Shown: positions 18,292 through 28,493, counted from the stretch's first letter. The stretch: 64,000 nucleotides of DNA from Sporocytophaga sp. (GCF_017745095.1 NZ_JAGHZZ010000001.1:1-64000), one strand, 5' to 3'. Numbers and translations: made by a program. Notes: generated by a model from the sequence alone, not told the origin.

Positions 18292-19626
18292 TCACCGCAC
18301 AAAAAGTATAGCATCTTCTGACTTTGCTGGAAAGATTATCTTTCCATTCATATTCATTAAGCCATATTTACCCTTCTTACAAAACAGCAAAGTATTCCTA
18401 CCTTGAACCGGATGATGAATATATGCTCCTTCTTTCTTATTTACAGAGAAATTTGACAGTTTTACTTTTCCTGTTTTATCTATCAGATGGTATTTGCCAT
18501 TTTGCTTTACAAGCGCATAACCTAACCTGAATTCAGTTGTGTAATCATACACAAAATCGGTTGTTTGTGTACCATCTGTCTTAAAGTAAGCCCACTTATT
18601 ATTCTTTTTAACTGCAACGACTTCATCACCATAGATTTCAACAAAATCATAAATCAAAGGAATCTTCACGTTCCCAAGACTATCCACTAGTCCCCATTTA
18701 TCTTTCTTCACTTCAAGGTAACCACCTTTAACTTCCCCCACGTCAGTATAACAGCATGCTGTTTCCTTGCCATTTCTGGAATGCACAATGCGCCAGCCTT
18801 CTTCTCTTATGTTGCAGGCTATGAAATTTTCAAGCCTCAGCTGATGACATTCATTACCTTTTACATACAAATATTTTTGTCTTAGCTGAATAGAATCATA
18901 TTTAAATGGTACAATTATTTCATTCTTGCTATTCAGGCAACCCATCGCATAGTGATAATCCGGTTTGCCAAAGTTGAAAAACTTACCTGCATAGTAAAGA
19001 TCATCATATTGATATTCCAGATAGTTGTACTCCAGAGGTATGAGAACTTTGTTACTCTTATCTATGGTTCCATAGAGTGTAATTGACCAATTGTCTTTTT
19101 GGCCTACGATGGCCTTGTCATCCAAAAACAACTCCGCTTCCTCATATTCGCAAGGGATAACTGAATTATCCAGCCCATCTATATAGCCAAACTTCATGTC
19201 ACTATATTTTTGTATTAATCCCGAAGAATAGATACTGCTAAAAGAACTGAATGTAAACGGGTCATAGATTAAAGGAATTTTGACTTTTCCCTGTTCATCA
19301 ATATAACCTTCATTCCCTAGAGTATCCTGGACAAGAGATAGGCCGTTATGAAATGAAAAAACAAATTTGTAAATCACTGGCACTACAACATTTCCCTTTC
19401 TGTCTACCACCCCATGCCTTTCATTATTGCTTACGGTAATGAGACGATCTCTGCACGTCACTGATAAAAGATCATATGTTGGTTTTAGCACTATCTTTCC
19501 ATGATTGTCAATAATACCTGATTTTTTATTGATCTTGTAAGAAGTTAAAGTATCATAGTTTAGTTCCTGACCTATGGCCTGCAAAACCAGAACAATGAAA
19601 GAAAATAAAACCAAGAACTTTTTCAT
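18292..19626 (-). CDS. WG-repeat exported protein (copy 2)
   Basis: I start at the ATG at 19626 because it gives MKKFLVLFSFIVLVLQAIGQ, a normal signal peptide; an ATG at 19644 adds six residues. The mature protein (about 425 residues) consists of WG-type repeats, each built on the phrase (F/Y)G(L/Y)ID..G(K/N)(V/I)(V/I)IPxxYDxV, e.g. RHGVVDRKGNVVVPVIY and KWGLVDSLGNVKIPLIYDFV. The C-terminal 240 residues are almost identical to the WG protein at 19762-21099, while the N-terminal half differs strongly. WG proteins occur as immunity proteins in some polymorphic toxin loci; here it follows the HET-C toxin and copy 1. Confidence 0.85.
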   Translation of the reverse strand: MKKFLVLFSFIVLVLQAIGQELNYDTLTSYKINKKSGIIDNHGKIVLKPTYDLLSVTCRDRLITVSNNERHGVVDRKGNVVVPVIYKFVFSFHNGLSLVQDTLGNEGYIDEQGKVKIPLIYDPFTFSSFSSIYSSGLIQKYSDMKFGYIDGLDNSVIPCEYEEAELFLDDKAIVGQKDNWSITLYGTIDKSNKVLIPLEYNYLEYQYDDLYYAGKFFNFGKPDYHYAMGCLNSKNEIIVPFKYDSIQLRQKYLYVKGNECHQLRLENFIACNIREEGWRIVHSRNGKETACCYTDVGEVKGGYLEVKKDKWGLVDSLGNVKIPLIYDFVEIYGDEVVAVKKNNKWAYFKTDGTQTTDFVYDYTTEFRLGYALVKQNGKYHLIDKTGKVKLSNFSVNKKEGAYIHHPVQGRNTLLFCKKGKYGLMNMNGKIIFPAKSEDAILFVR

Positions 19627-19761
19627 GAAACTTCCAATAAACATAATCTACATTCCTTGCCTAATCTTCATGAAATCTATTTATGATGCAGATACAATTT
19701 TTCCGATAGATCAGGTTTGTTTAGGAAATAAAACCATTCCTGTTATATCACTTAAAAGAAA

Positions 19762-21099
19762 TTAATACACAAAAAGTATTGCCTCTTCCGACCTCGCTGG
19801 AAAAATAATCTTTCCATTCATATTCATTAAGCCATATTTACCTTTCTTCCAAAACAGCAGGGTGTTACTGCCCTGAACAGGATGATGAATATATGTTCCT
19901 TCTTCTTTATTCACCGGAAAATTTGCCAGTTTTACTTTTCCAGTTTTATCTATCAGATGGTACTTGTCACTTTGCTTAACAAGTGCATAACCCAACCTAA
20001 ATTCAGTTATGTAATCATAAACAAAATCGGTTGTTTGTATACCATCTGTCTTAAAGTAAGCCCATTTGTTATTCTTTTTAACTGCAACGACTTCATCATC
20101 ATAGATTTCAACAAAATCATATATCAAAGGAATCTTCACATTCCCAAGACTATCCACTAGTCCCCATTTATCTTTCTTCACTTCAAGGTAACCACCTTTA
20201 ACTTCCCCCACGTCAGTATAACAGCAGGCTGTTTCCTTACCATTTCTGGAATCCACAATGCGCCAGCCTTCTTCTCTTATGTTGCAGGCTATGAAGTTTT
20301 CAAGTTTCAGCTTATAACATTCATTACCTTTTACATACAAATACTTTTGTCTTAGCTGAATAGAATCATATTTAAAGGGTACAATTATTTCATTCTTGCT
20401 ATTCAGGCAGCCCATCGCATAGTGATAATCAGGTTTGCCAAAGTTGAAAAACTTACCTGCATAATAAATATCATCATATTGGTATTCAAGATAGTTATAC
20501 TCCGGTCGGATTTGAACTTGATTATACTTATCAATTGTTCCATAGAGAATGGTTGACCATTGATCCTTCTTTCCTACGATGGCTCTTTGATCCTGGAATA
20601 TTTTTGCATCATCGTATTCAAATGGAATAACTAAATCGTTATGGCCATTAATATAACCATAGTATAACTCTTTACTTTTTACTATTCGATCATCAATGTA
20701 GAAGCCTTTAAAATCTTCAAAAGAGTAAGGATTTTCTATTGGTATCTCAACTTCGCCATTTGGATTAATATAACCTCCTGACATATTCGCATCATTTACT
20801 AGTGCTAATCCATTATAAAATCGATTGGCAAACTTATATTTTAACGGTATAACAATTTTTCCATGCCTATTTATGTAACCTGCAACCTCACCCCTTTTTA
20901 CAGAAATTAAACTATCGGTACAATAAAATACAATGAAATCATATTCATCATTTGAAATTAAAGTTCCTTTGTTTTTTATAAGCTGCCTCTTACCATTATG
21001 CTTATACACAGCCAGACTATCAAATATTATATTCTGACCGAGCCCTTCTGTAATCCAGGTTAAACAAATAAAGAGACCGAATAAAATGTTTTTAATCAT
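19762..21099 (-). CDS. WG-repeat exported protein coupled to the HET-C toxin; candidate immunity protein
   Basis: A 445-residue protein with a signal peptide (MIKNILFGLFICLTWITEGLGQ) and WG-type repeats throughout (e.g. VAGYINRHGKIVIPLKY, YYGYINGHNDLVIPFEYDDA, KWGLVDSLGNVKIPLIYDF). The gene starts only 2 bases after the toxin stop at 21102, the same tight spacing seen after the other toxins. From about residue 205 to the end it nearly matches the neighbouring copy at 18292-19626, which suggests duplication with gene conversion. A periplasmic location fits a partner of a delivered toxin. Immunity is inferred from the position and from published WG-repeat immunity associations. Confidence 0.85.
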   Translation of the reverse strand: MIKNILFGLFICLTWITEGLGQNIIFDSLAVYKHNGKRQLIKNKGTLISNDEYDFIVFYCTDSLISVKRGEVAGYINRHGKIVIPLKYKFANRFYNGLALVNDANMSGGYINPNGEVEIPIENPYSFEDFKGFYIDDRIVKSKELYYGYINGHNDLVIPFEYDDAKIFQDQRAIVGKKDQWSTILYGTIDKYNQVQIRPEYNYLEYQYDDIYYAGKFFNFGKPDYHYAMGCLNSKNEIIVPFKYDSIQLRQKYLYVKGNECYKLKLENFIACNIREEGWRIVDSRNGKETACCYTDVGEVKGGYLEVKKDKWGLVDSLGNVKIPLIYDFVEIYDDEVVAVKKNNKWAYFKTDGIQTTDFVYDYITEFRLGYALVKQSDKYHLIDKTGKVKLANFPVNKEEGTYIHHPVQGSNTLLFWKKGKYGLMNMNGKIIFPARSEEAILFVY

Positions 21100-21101
21100 A
21101 A

Positions 21102-24100
21102 TTAATGTTGATGCTCCCCTCCAAAATTTACATATCCAGCGTTTCTTGCCTTTATCTCCTCCAAAATCTGATCATGATGTTGGTTTATAAAATTTATAAC
21201 ATGTTGCTTCCACCAGGAAGAATCATAAGGATGATCTATTATTTCTCTTGAGGTCTGTAACAAATCTTTGATCGCTTGTTTTTTAGTATCATTTACTGGC
21301 AGAGCGTCAACTCTGGAAAGTGGTGGAAGTACTATGGTAGATTTTGGTAATGCTTTAGATGGATTCGGATCATTCAGCATATTAAGTTGCTCCGTTGTGT
21401 ATGCTGGGGCCAATATAGCCGCTTCCCGATCGAGCATAATTATTAAAGAACCAGCTGCCGTTGCTCCAATAAATCCCTTAGTATCCTTATTGCTAATTAA
21501 TGCCTTTAACAATTCTAATAACATTAACTTTGTTTTATTAAATTCATTAAAAGCAACTTCCCTTTTAGCCAAAGTATCCGCACTTCTAACCATTGTAGCA
21601 TTCTTATCAAAAGTATCTGCGCACTGCAACAATTTAATAGTCAATTGCTGTTGGTTCAAATTAACGCTTGCATTCCCCGTAACTGCCATCGACTTATCTA
21701 AAACCTTATTTGCTTCAGCATTATCTATCTTGTTATTTCCCATTGTTTTTTTAAGATCGCCAATGGATTGGGAAGCACTACCAGGAGCATTTGCAATTCC
21801 TCTAATTGTAGCAGATATAGCTAAAATTCTGTTTGCTGAATCATTTCGTATTTCCTGAAGGTCGTACTCTTGTCCAGGTTTTTTACCGGCGTTATAAACC
21901 TCTTTCCCATATTTTAAAGATTCACCATCCTGTTTAGATCTTGTTTCAGACGTCTTCACATCATCATTAGCTTCTGTCGCAAACATATTTTTTACAGGGC
22001 TAAAGAAACTATCGTCTTGGGCTCTTTTTGCCTCTTCCTCTCTGAACGCCTTTGCTTCTTCAACATGAGGATCCTTTGCCTGAGGAGATCCGGACCACAC
22101 GGCAAGCATTTTATCTCTAAGCTTTTTATCTGCTTCAACAGCGAGTTTAAATGCAAGACCAAAAAATATGCTGTTGGTGTGATCTTTAGCTAATTGTGAA
22201 TGTGATGCATTGGCTAATACTTTTGAAGGAGTGCTATTAAGAAGAGCTTGTCGCTTCTGTGCATCTGCCAGATTTTTCTTGGCGTCCGGCGCTTCTCCTG
22301 TTATTGACGCCGTCATTTCCTGCATTGATGAAAACTTATTTCCTCCACTATTCACTATTTCATCCACTTCCTTCTTCCCTTTATAAAGAGGTGTATCCTG
22401 AACTTTTACTCCAAGCATCTGGCTCTCTATCCTGTCAGATGTAGGTTTAAGCACCGTGGTATTTATGGTTGCTACAATTGCATTGTGTACCGGAGCAAGT
22501 ATATCAAGTACAGGAACATATTTATTAATTTCCCTGATAAGTTCGTAAAGGTCACTCACATTGCCGGATTTAACTACAGTGTCGATGTTACCTTTTCCAA
22601 GCCCTGAAATTACTGGAATTTTCGCCTCCTCAATTGCCTTTACCATTTTGGCTCTTAATGCAGGATTTGATTTTAATGTATCCATTTTTTTCAATGATGC
22701 ACTCACTAGTGCTTCCTGAGCCTTTCTTTCTTCAGCAGATCCTGCGGGAGCTAATCCCATCCTCAGCATTTTAACACCTTCGCTTCCTACAGATTCAAGT
22801 GTATCCAAACTTGTAAAAGTCCCCGTTACCAATGAAGGCCTTCCTTCTGGTGTTTTAGCAGAAAGCGTCTGCACTTGGCGATCCGCACCTTTTAGCTCCG
22901 GAAGCAAGCCGGGAGAACCATCATCTTTTACCGGAGGATTTTCCTGAAGGATCTTATTAAGTGCAATCTCAACATAGTTGGAGTGGGCAAACAAGTCTTC
23001 TACAGCATGCATTGCCGCTCCGAAATGGACAAGACCTTCAGAAGACCTCCCTTTAAGTGCGGCAAGTTCAAGTCTTTTTTCCACGTGCACATTGGTTCTC
23101 CTGATGTAGGCCATTACACCACTATCATCCACTGAAAAAATATTCGCACCTAAAACCGTTCCAGTTTGCGGATCTGTATTCTCCTGCGGTGTCACATACT
23201 GTGAAGGCCGAGCAGGATAATCCTGTGTATTAAATCTGTCCTTTTCATTCGGATTGTTAAGATCAGGACTTACGGTTGGAGCAGATGTGAAGTAATCAGC
23301 TCCCGGTAATTGACCGGCAGGGTTATCTATATGTTCTGATGGAATATAATATCCGAATAATTCAGGATTAATCTCTCTTCCAAACTTTTTAAGTGCCAGT
23401 ATCTTGATGAGGGCAAAGGCTCCATCATTACCAATGGCATCAGCAAAAGCCGGCACCATGACCTGATTCATGTCCCTCATCCAGTTTCCGAAATAGGTCA
23501 TAGAGGCTTCTTCATTTGTAAATTGCTGCCCATCAGCTCTCGCCTCAGTCAGTGCTCTCCTCTCTGCCGCCTCGTGGCCTGGCGCTTCAAATCTTTGAAT
23601 TAAATCAACAGGCGCATTTAATGATTCGCCGCCTGTATCCTTTGTTTTTACTTCTTCTCCCTTCGCCGCCTTCTCTCCCATCTCATCAGCTTCTTTCTCC
23701 AGTCCTTTATCATCATTGATATTTACGCCTTTCTTCTGAACAGTTGGCTGCACTCTTCCTTCTCTTTGCTGAACAACATGAGTCAGCTCATGGCCAAGCA
23801 ACTCCTGACCTTTTTGAGATTCGGGATTATACATGCCGGGAGCAAAGTGTATATCATTGCCCTGCGTATGAGCATATGCATTAAGTTCTTTTGATTGTGA
23901 AGAATCCTTGTGAATGTTTACATCAGAAAAATCTGCTCCGAATGAGGATTCCATTTTTCTTTGTATTAAGAATGGGATCTTACCAGGTGATGAGGAAGCA
24001 TAGTTATTTTGAGAAACTTCTTCTGTTTGATTCATCGTTGGAACCGGACCTTTACGCTGAACTGGCTCTTCTTCTGATTCCAGTAACTGTACTGGCACTG

Positions 24101-24422
24101 GGCCATAACGCTGAACAGGTACCTCCGTTTCCGAACTCATTAGCGGTACCGGACCATATCGTTGAACCGGAGCCTCCTCTTCCTCCTGCATTTGTGGAAG
24201 AGGACCACGAGATTTATTCTTGTCTTCTCCACCTTCATCCCCATCCCACTTTCGCTGTAGTGTTTCTGCTGCGGAGGATTCTGCAAATGTTTCCTTCTCT
24301 ACTTCTTTCTCCTCTTTCTGAACAGGCTTTTGTTCAAGGCCAATGTTTTGGGCCTGATTAGACTGATGAAGATTTTGATTTCTGTCGGAGTTCTGACGAC
24401 TTCCGTGTAAAAATTCCCCCAT
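21102..24422 (-). CDS. DUF4157 toxin-like protein with HET-C-like domain
   Basis: A 1106-residue protein without signal peptide. It has the shared signature ([10 protein letters not shown]...NQNLHQS), QRKWD at 56-60, four GPVP-type repeats (71-130; two in the form QRYGPVP), and DUF4157 with HELTH at 211-215. From about residue 270 the family changes: [11 protein letters not shown] and [17 protein letters not shown] are the hallmark segments of HET-C (fungal heterokaryon-incompatibility protein; bacterial homologues are known), a helical, probably metal-dependent phospholipase/nuclease-like fold. The last 350 residues are Ala/Lys-rich helices. The toxic activity is not known from sequence. It is followed after 2 bases by a WG-repeat gene. 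Like the other two, it looks like delivered cargo. Confidence 0.85.
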   Translation of the reverse strand: MGEFLHGSRQNSDRNQNLHQSNQAQNIGLEQKPVQKEEKEVEKETFAESSAAETLQRKWDGDEGGEDKNKSRGPLPQMQEEEEAPVQRYGPVPLMSSETEVPVQRYGPVPVQLLESEEEPVQRKGPVPTMNQTEEVSQNNYASSSPGKIPFLIQRKMESSFGADFSDVNIHKDSSQSKELNAYAHTQGNDIHFAPGMYNPESQKGQELLGHELTHVVQQREGRVQPTVQKKGVNINDDKGLEKEADEMGEKAAKGEEVKTKDTGGESLNAPVDLIQRFEAPGHEAAERRALTEARADGQQFTNEEASMTYFGNWMRDMNQVMVPAFADAIGNDGAFALIKILALKKFGREINPELFGYYIPSEHIDNPAGQLPGADYFTSAPTVSPDLNNPNEKDRFNTQDYPARPSQYVTPQENTDPQTGTVLGANIFSVDDSGVMAYIRRTNVHVEKRLELAALKGRSSEGLVHFGAAMHAVEDLFAHSNYVEIALNKILQENPPVKDDGSPGLLPELKGADRQVQTLSAKTPEGRPSLVTGTFTSLDTLESVGSEGVKMLRMGLAPAGSAEERKAQEALVSASLKKMDTLKSNPALRAKMVKAIEEAKIPVISGLGKGNIDTVVKSGNVSDLYELIREINKYVPVLDILAPVHNAIVATINTTVLKPTSDRIESQMLGVKVQDTPLYKGKKEVDEIVNSGGNKFSSMQEMTASITGEAPDAKKNLADAQKRQALLNSTPSKVLANASHSQLAKDHTNSIFFGLAFKLAVEADKKLRDKMLAVWSGSPQAKDPHVEEAKAFREEEAKRAQDDSFFSPVKNMFATEANDDVKTSETRSKQDGESLKYGKEVYNAGKKPGQEYDLQEIRNDSANRILAISATIRGIANAPGSASQSIGDLKKTMGNNKIDNAEANKVLDKSMAVTGNASVNLNQQQLTIKLLQCADTFDKNATMVRSADTLAKREVAFNEFNKTKLMLLELLKALISNKDTKGFIGATAAGSLIIMLDREAAILAPAYTTEQLNMLNDPNPSKALPKSTIVLPPLSRVDALPVNDTKKQAIKDLLQTSREIIDHPYDSSWWKQHVINFINQHHDQILEEIKARNAGYVNFGGEHQH

Positions 24423-24788
24423 AACTGAGCAATTTTTCGATTAAAAATTTATACAAAAAAGAGAGCAATCAAGAAACTGGTAACTATACTCTAAAATAGT
24501 CAATGTTTCAAAAAATAAACCCTCTGTTCAGATTTCTAATATATAAACAACTGATACTCTAATGTATCAATTTACAGGGGAATAAGAAAACCTTTGGCTC
24601 AAAATTTAGATGTTATTACCATCGAACAATACCATAGAATGAAATGAGCTGATTATCAGAAACAAAAATTAAATAAAATGAAGGATAGAAGGGTAAATTT
24701 AATTAAACCTTTCGGGCAGAAGGTTCTCTGTAGCGAATTTAACTATCGGTTAATCAATCTTGATTACACAGAGAGCCTGATGATTTTT
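24423..24788. other. 366-base intergenic region upstream of the HET-C toxin
   Basis: AT-rich. It contains an imperfect 10-bp inverted repeat (GGTTCTCTGT, about 24722-24731, with ACAGAGAGCC, about 24767-24776) that may end the deacetylase transcript. The promoter pair seen before two other toxin genes is not clearly present. No gene or RNA was seen. Confidence 0.5.
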
Positions 24789-25934
24789 TTAAAGACTATT
24801 GGGGTCAACCCATATAACACCGGCTTTATTTAATTGCTTCCAAATCAAAGGTAATGCTTCGTTTGCTTTTGGATGTATGTCATGAAACAACAAAATGCCT
24901 TTTCTCCAAACAAGCATGAGAGTTATTATCCTGTCTGCAACTTCATTGGAAGAGATCTTTGTATTCCAGTCCTGTGAATCAATATTCCATAACATAACTT
25001 TAGAATTATTCTGCTCAAGAAAATTAATTACCTCCTGTGTTCTTTGTCCATAAGGAGGTCTAAAGTACATGCTCTTCTTTCTTTCCGGTACAACGCTGTC
25101 GATAATGTTAGCAGTAAATGAGATCGAAGACTTCCACTCCGGATATTTCTGATGAGACTTATGCACTTTACCATGTGAACCGACAATATTTTTTCCATAT
25201 AAGGCTTTTAGTCTTTCATCAGAAGTAACCTTTCTTCTTGAATAAAACATATCGCCTAATACAAAAAATATTCCATTGATATTATTTTGTCTCAGAGTAG
25301 AAATGAGTTTATCAGTATTACCATTAACATAAGTGGGACCGTCATCAAATGTGAGCAAGAACTGCTTGTCTGCAAACTTATTCCCATTGATTTCATCTGT
25401 ATCCAGATTTAAAATTTCACTTGTTGTGCGAGGGAAAAGTGCTGCAAGTCGCATTTGTTCATATACATAACTATTATAGAATTCCTTTGCTTCATTGTAC
25501 CATGCCCTAAGGTTATCTGGCATGGCTTTCTCCTGTTGTTTGGATGAGTTCACTAATCCCATCCAGGAAACAGGTGTAGCAATTACAACAAAATCATGTT
25601 TCCCCTCAGCTGTGAGATTTTTAAAATTCGTTTGTAAAATTTCTTTTGTCTGCTCTTTCCATTTATTAACAGACTCTATACCAACTTTCTCTAATCCGAG
25701 GTATTTCTTGAGAGAATCAATATGATTACAATTATCTTGATCGTCCAGAACATTGATCAAAACAAGCATTTCCATCCTTGATGCAAAATCGAATTCGTAA
25801 ACAGAGTTAATCTGATAGGGCCACAAGCTTCTGTTTATTTTGGCTATTTTCTTCGGACCACCAGCTAACAAGCAGGAATTGAAAGAAACTTGAATTACAA
25901 ATATGATAAAGATACTTTTCAAAAAAGCATTCAT
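24789..25934 (-). CDS. Polysaccharide deacetylase (NodB-like), exported
   Basis: I place the start at 25934 (MNAFLKSIFIIFVIQVSFNSC, lipoprotein-type signal); an ATG at 25955 adds seven residues. The NodB homology domain fills the C-terminal half: LLTFDDGPTY (metal Asp and catalytic Asp), GSHGKVHKSH (two metal His), RPPYG, LWNIDSQDW and ILLFHDIH. These are all five CE4 motifs, so the enzyme should be active on N- or O-acetylated polysaccharide such as peptidoglycan or an exopolysaccharide. The N-terminal 190 residues are a helical domain I do not recognise. It is a single gene between terminators, outside the toxin modules. Confidence 0.85.
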   Translation of the reverse strand: MNAFLKSIFIIFVIQVSFNSCLLAGGPKKIAKINRSLWPYQINSVYEFDFASRMEMLVLINVLDDQDNCNHIDSLKKYLGLEKVGIESVNKWKEQTKEILQTNFKNLTAEGKHDFVVIATPVSWMGLVNSSKQQEKAMPDNLRAWYNEAKEFYNSYVYEQMRLAALFPRTTSEILNLDTDEINGNKFADKQFLLTFDDGPTYVNGNTDKLISTLRQNNINGIFFVLGDMFYSRRKVTSDERLKALYGKNIVGSHGKVHKSHQKYPEWKSSISFTANIIDSVVPERKKSMYFRPPYGQRTQEVINFLEQNNSKVMLWNIDSQDWNTKISSNEVADRIITLMLVWRKGILLFHDIHPKANEALPLIWKQLNKAGVIWVDPNSL

Positions 25935-25961
25935 GAAAGTAGTCACATTTAACACAAAATA

Positions 25962-25995
25962 TAAAAAGAAAATCTCCTCTTGATAGAGGAGATTT
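25962..25995 (-). terminator. Rho-independent terminator of the YfaP/TPR gene
   Basis: A perfect 11-bp stem (25970-25980 with 25985-25995) and a 4-base loop, followed on the minus strand by a T-rich tract. Confidence 0.9.
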
Positions 25996-26003
25996 ATGAA
26001 AAA

Positions 26004-27209
26004 CTATTTACCCGTTTTCTCTTTCATTCGCTGAATGCCGTTATCATATGCAGTGTTTTGCTTTCTTTCCTTTGCCCAGGTATAGTGCTGAAGGGCGTCC
26101 TCCCAGTGTCCCTGGCTTTCATAAATTTTAGCAATGTTATAATACGAACTCGCCTGAATAGTATTGGTTTGCGGACCATGTGCTAGAGCAATGGCTTTTC
26201 TGTTTGCCCAGATAGCCTCAGCAACTCTATTTAACTTTTGAAAAGAAAGACCAAGATTGCTATAAGCCTGCCCATTATTAGGGTCAAGCTCAATGGCGTT
26301 CTGATAAAATTCAACAGATGCCTCCAAATTCCCTGCATGGTATGCTTCTTCTCCCTTTCTGTTAATTCTCGCAGAAGCATCAACATCTTGCTGTGAAATC
26401 ACTGGCTCTCCGCCCGCAGCATTCGGACCTCTTTGTACTTCCAGAACTCTTTCAACATTATCAGAAGCGGCATCCTGAAATTTATTTATATCTACAAATG
26501 CTCCATTTTCATCAATCATGAAAACAGTCCACAAATTACCTGATTTGTTGCCCTTCGGCACGGCATAAGAACGAACCAGTGTATTTCCGATGTATACAAA
26601 TACTTTTGCATTACTGATAGAAGAAAGACTATGGCTTCCTGTTTCATTTCCATCAGAGAAATTATGCACTGCATAAACATATTTTTGTCCTTGAGCTTTC
26701 TTTTCAATAGTGACAGTTTCCGGCCCATACCCATTAGTATCATCAACATCAAGGTTTGCTCTTGATCCTTTCTTTTTCTGAAAGAAAATATGATTTCCAG
26801 GATAAGATAAATGTGAATCAAGATCTTGAGGACTGTTTCCCCAGTTAAGCACGATTCTTAGTCCATCCAATTCTGTCATAGTAGGGCTTAGAGCATAGGT
26901 AAGACCTTTAACAGGACCTTTGGTAACCAATGTTGAATAACCTTCTTTTTTAATAATAAGAGTAATGGAAGCATCGTCAACCCCTCCAAAAGGAGAAGGT
27001 ATACTAATTTTTCCTGAAGGATCTGTCACTGCGGTAACGGAAGCTTCTCCATTCTTTTGGAAAATTATTGTTGCCCCTTCAATCGTTTTATCTTTAACAA
27101 CAGCGCTCAAAACCTGTATTTCCGTTTTATTCTGAGCAAATGATTGAGCAACACTTGCCAATGTAATTAAGGCAAGTAAAAATAGATTCCTGAAATTAAT
27201 GTATCGCAT
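26004..27209 (-). CDS. Exported YfaP/DUF2135 and TPR protein
   Basis: A 401-residue protein: signal peptide (MRYINFRNLFLLALITLASVAQSFAQ), a carboxypeptidase-regulatory-like beta domain (about 30-110, KTEIQVLSAVVKDKTIEGATI), then a YfaP/DUF2135 domain (about 115-255) with the family phrases LRIVLNWGNSPQDLDSHLSYP, VDDTNGYGPETVTI and VYAVHNFS, and three C-terminal TPRs (about 280-390; AYSNLGLSFQKLNRVAEAI). These are typical of periplasmic or secreted scaffold proteins. It is likely a monocistronic gene with its own terminator. The partner is not known. Confidence 0.85.
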   Translation of the reverse strand: MRYINFRNLFLLALITLASVAQSFAQNKTEIQVLSAVVKDKTIEGATIIFQKNGEASVTAVTDPSGKISIPSPFGGVDDASITLIIKKEGYSTLVTKGPVKGLTYALSPTMTELDGLRIVLNWGNSPQDLDSHLSYPGNHIFFQKKKGSRANLDVDDTNGYGPETVTIEKKAQGQKYVYAVHNFSDGNETGSHSLSSISNAKVFVYIGNTLVRSYAVPKGNKSGNLWTVFMIDENGAFVDINKFQDAASDNVERVLEVQRGPNAAGGEPVISQQDVDASARINRKGEEAYHAGNLEASVEFYQNAIELDPNNGQAYSNLGLSFQKLNRVAEAIWANRKAIALAHGPQTNTIQASSYYNIAKIYESQGHWEDALQHYTWAKERKQNTAYDNGIQRMKEKTGK

Positions 27210-27388
27210 GGTTTAAATGTGGGTGATTTTTAACTATGTTTTTGAATATTAATAAAAATAAAATATACGAGAACAAATGATACCAAGTTGGTATCACTCC
27301 GATTATTAAAATGGCACATAAAAATAAAGGCCTTGCCGATTTAAATAAAATAAAATCTATTAACTAAAAAGCGTCAAAAAAGTCTTCT

Positions 27389-27847
27389 TTAAAACTGAAT
27401 ATCATCCGGAGAGAAATGTTCCTTCATATCAACCGGTACTCTCTTGCGGAAAATAAAAACCTTAGCTGTAATATATCCCTTTACGTTAAGTACTGCTGTT
27501 TTTGTAATCATCAACACAGGCAATGATTTCATTAGTTGAGTCATATCGGCAGTAAATGACATTGTATAGCTCTTTTCTGACCTTGCGGCAAGCACTATTC
27601 TATTAGTCATATTCACCTTGCCAACAGATTTTCCATTTAGAAAGCCTTCAAGATCACTCCTTTTAATTTTAATTCTATACCCATTGGGGTTATTGATTTT
27701 CACCCCCACATCTACCTTAACCATTGTATTCGTTCTTTCAGCCAATGCAACTGATTCGATCTGTGTTACTTTTACTTCCTGAAAAGGTTTGCAGCAAACA
27801 AACAACAGAACAAATAATAGAGGATAAAGATTGAATATTTTTTTCAT
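27389..27847 (-). CDS. LEA type 2-like lipoprotein
   Basis: A 152-residue lipoprotein (LLFVLLFVCCKPFQEV, Cys about 19) with one LEA14-like (LEA_2) beta-sandwich: VKVDVGVKINNPNGYRIKIKR, EGFLNGKSVGKV and a central SYTMSFTADMT strand. Single-domain LEA_2 lipoproteins are frequent in Bacteroidota; their role is unclear, possibly envelope stress. It is a short stand-alone gene. Confidence 0.75.
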   Translation of the reverse strand: MKKIFNLYPLLFVLLFVCCKPFQEVKVTQIESVALAERTNTMVKVDVGVKINNPNGYRIKIKRSDLEGFLNGKSVGKVNMTNRIVLAARSEKSYTMSFTADMTQLMKSLPVLMITKTAVLNVKGYITAKVFIFRKRVPVDMKEHFSPDDIQF

Positions 27848-27901
27848 GTTATATAGCGGATAAAAAAATAACTTATGTTTCTTAATGTATGTTTAAGCTT
27901 T

Positions 27902-28366
27902 TTATACTTCTTTATTCAGATGGGCTTCCAGACGATCTATAAAAGCGATCTGAGCTTCCATGATTTTCTTTCTTGCTTCTTCCGGCGTAAATAATTCTAT
28001 TCTGTCAACTTCCACAAAAACGGCAGTTTTCCCGGATCTGGGAGGCCATTCCATTTCGAAAGAATTCGAATTGAAATTTTCAATCGATTTTTCCTCCCCT
28101 TCAAAAGCCCAGCAATATACTTTTTTTCCTGATTTCTGCCGAACATATGAAAGATCAATCAAGGGTTCTTTTACCGGGATTCCGGTTTCCTCATTAAACT
28201 CTCTTTTAGCTGCTGCTATAATTTCCTCCTCCGCTTCTACTTGTCTCTTGGGAATAGTCCAGCTGCCTTCATCTTTATTTTTAAAATATGGACCGCCCGG
28301 ATGCGCAAGCAACAATCGGAACTCCGGTTGAAGAACATACATTAAAATGCCTGCACTTACTTTCAT
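27902..28366 (-). CDS. Nudix hydrolase family protein with altered Nudix box
   Basis: A 154-residue protein with the Nudix fold: ILMYVLQPEFRLLLAHPGGPYFKNKD, SWTIPKRQVEAEEE and AAAKREFNEETGIP. The box G-x5-E-x7-REUxEExGU is complete except that the first glycine is arginine (KRQVEAEE). REFNEETGI retains the metal-binding glutamates, so activity is likely but substrate handling may differ. A close relative group is the YfcD/MutT-like NUDIX proteins that act on nucleotides. The gene is separate from recG downstream by about 128 bases. Confidence 0.8.
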   Translation of the reverse strand: MKVSAGILMYVLQPEFRLLLAHPGGPYFKNKDEGSWTIPKRQVEAEEEIIAAAKREFNEETGIPVKEPLIDLSYVRQKSGKKVYCWAFEGEEKSIENFNSNSFEMEWPPRSGKTAVFVEVDRIELFTPEEARKKIMEAQIAFIDRLEAHLNKEV

Positions 28367-28425
28367 GAGATATATTTAAAAAAAAAATAAAAAACAATAT
28401 TAGGCTCGCCTGCCCTTTATGGACA

Positions 28426-28453
28426 GTTAGACGCCAAGCATGGCATCTCTACA
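28426..28453. repeat. Short REP-like palindrome
   Basis: AGACGCCA (28429-28436), AGCA, TGGCATCT (28441-28448) then CTACA form a hairpin with one mismatch. It resembles the dispersed GTAGAGACGC...GCGTCTCTAC palindromes common in Bacteroidota intergenic DNA, as a decayed copy. Only one copy was seen in this window. Confidence 0.4.
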
Positions 28454-28493
28454 CCTAATGACTTTAAGCTTTGTGCTTTCAGCTTTTCGCAAC

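Noticed and set aside
1-24800. eCIS or phage structural genes
   Set aside because: No sheath, tube, baseplate or AAA+ ATPase gene seen; only cargo-like DUF4157 proteins are present.
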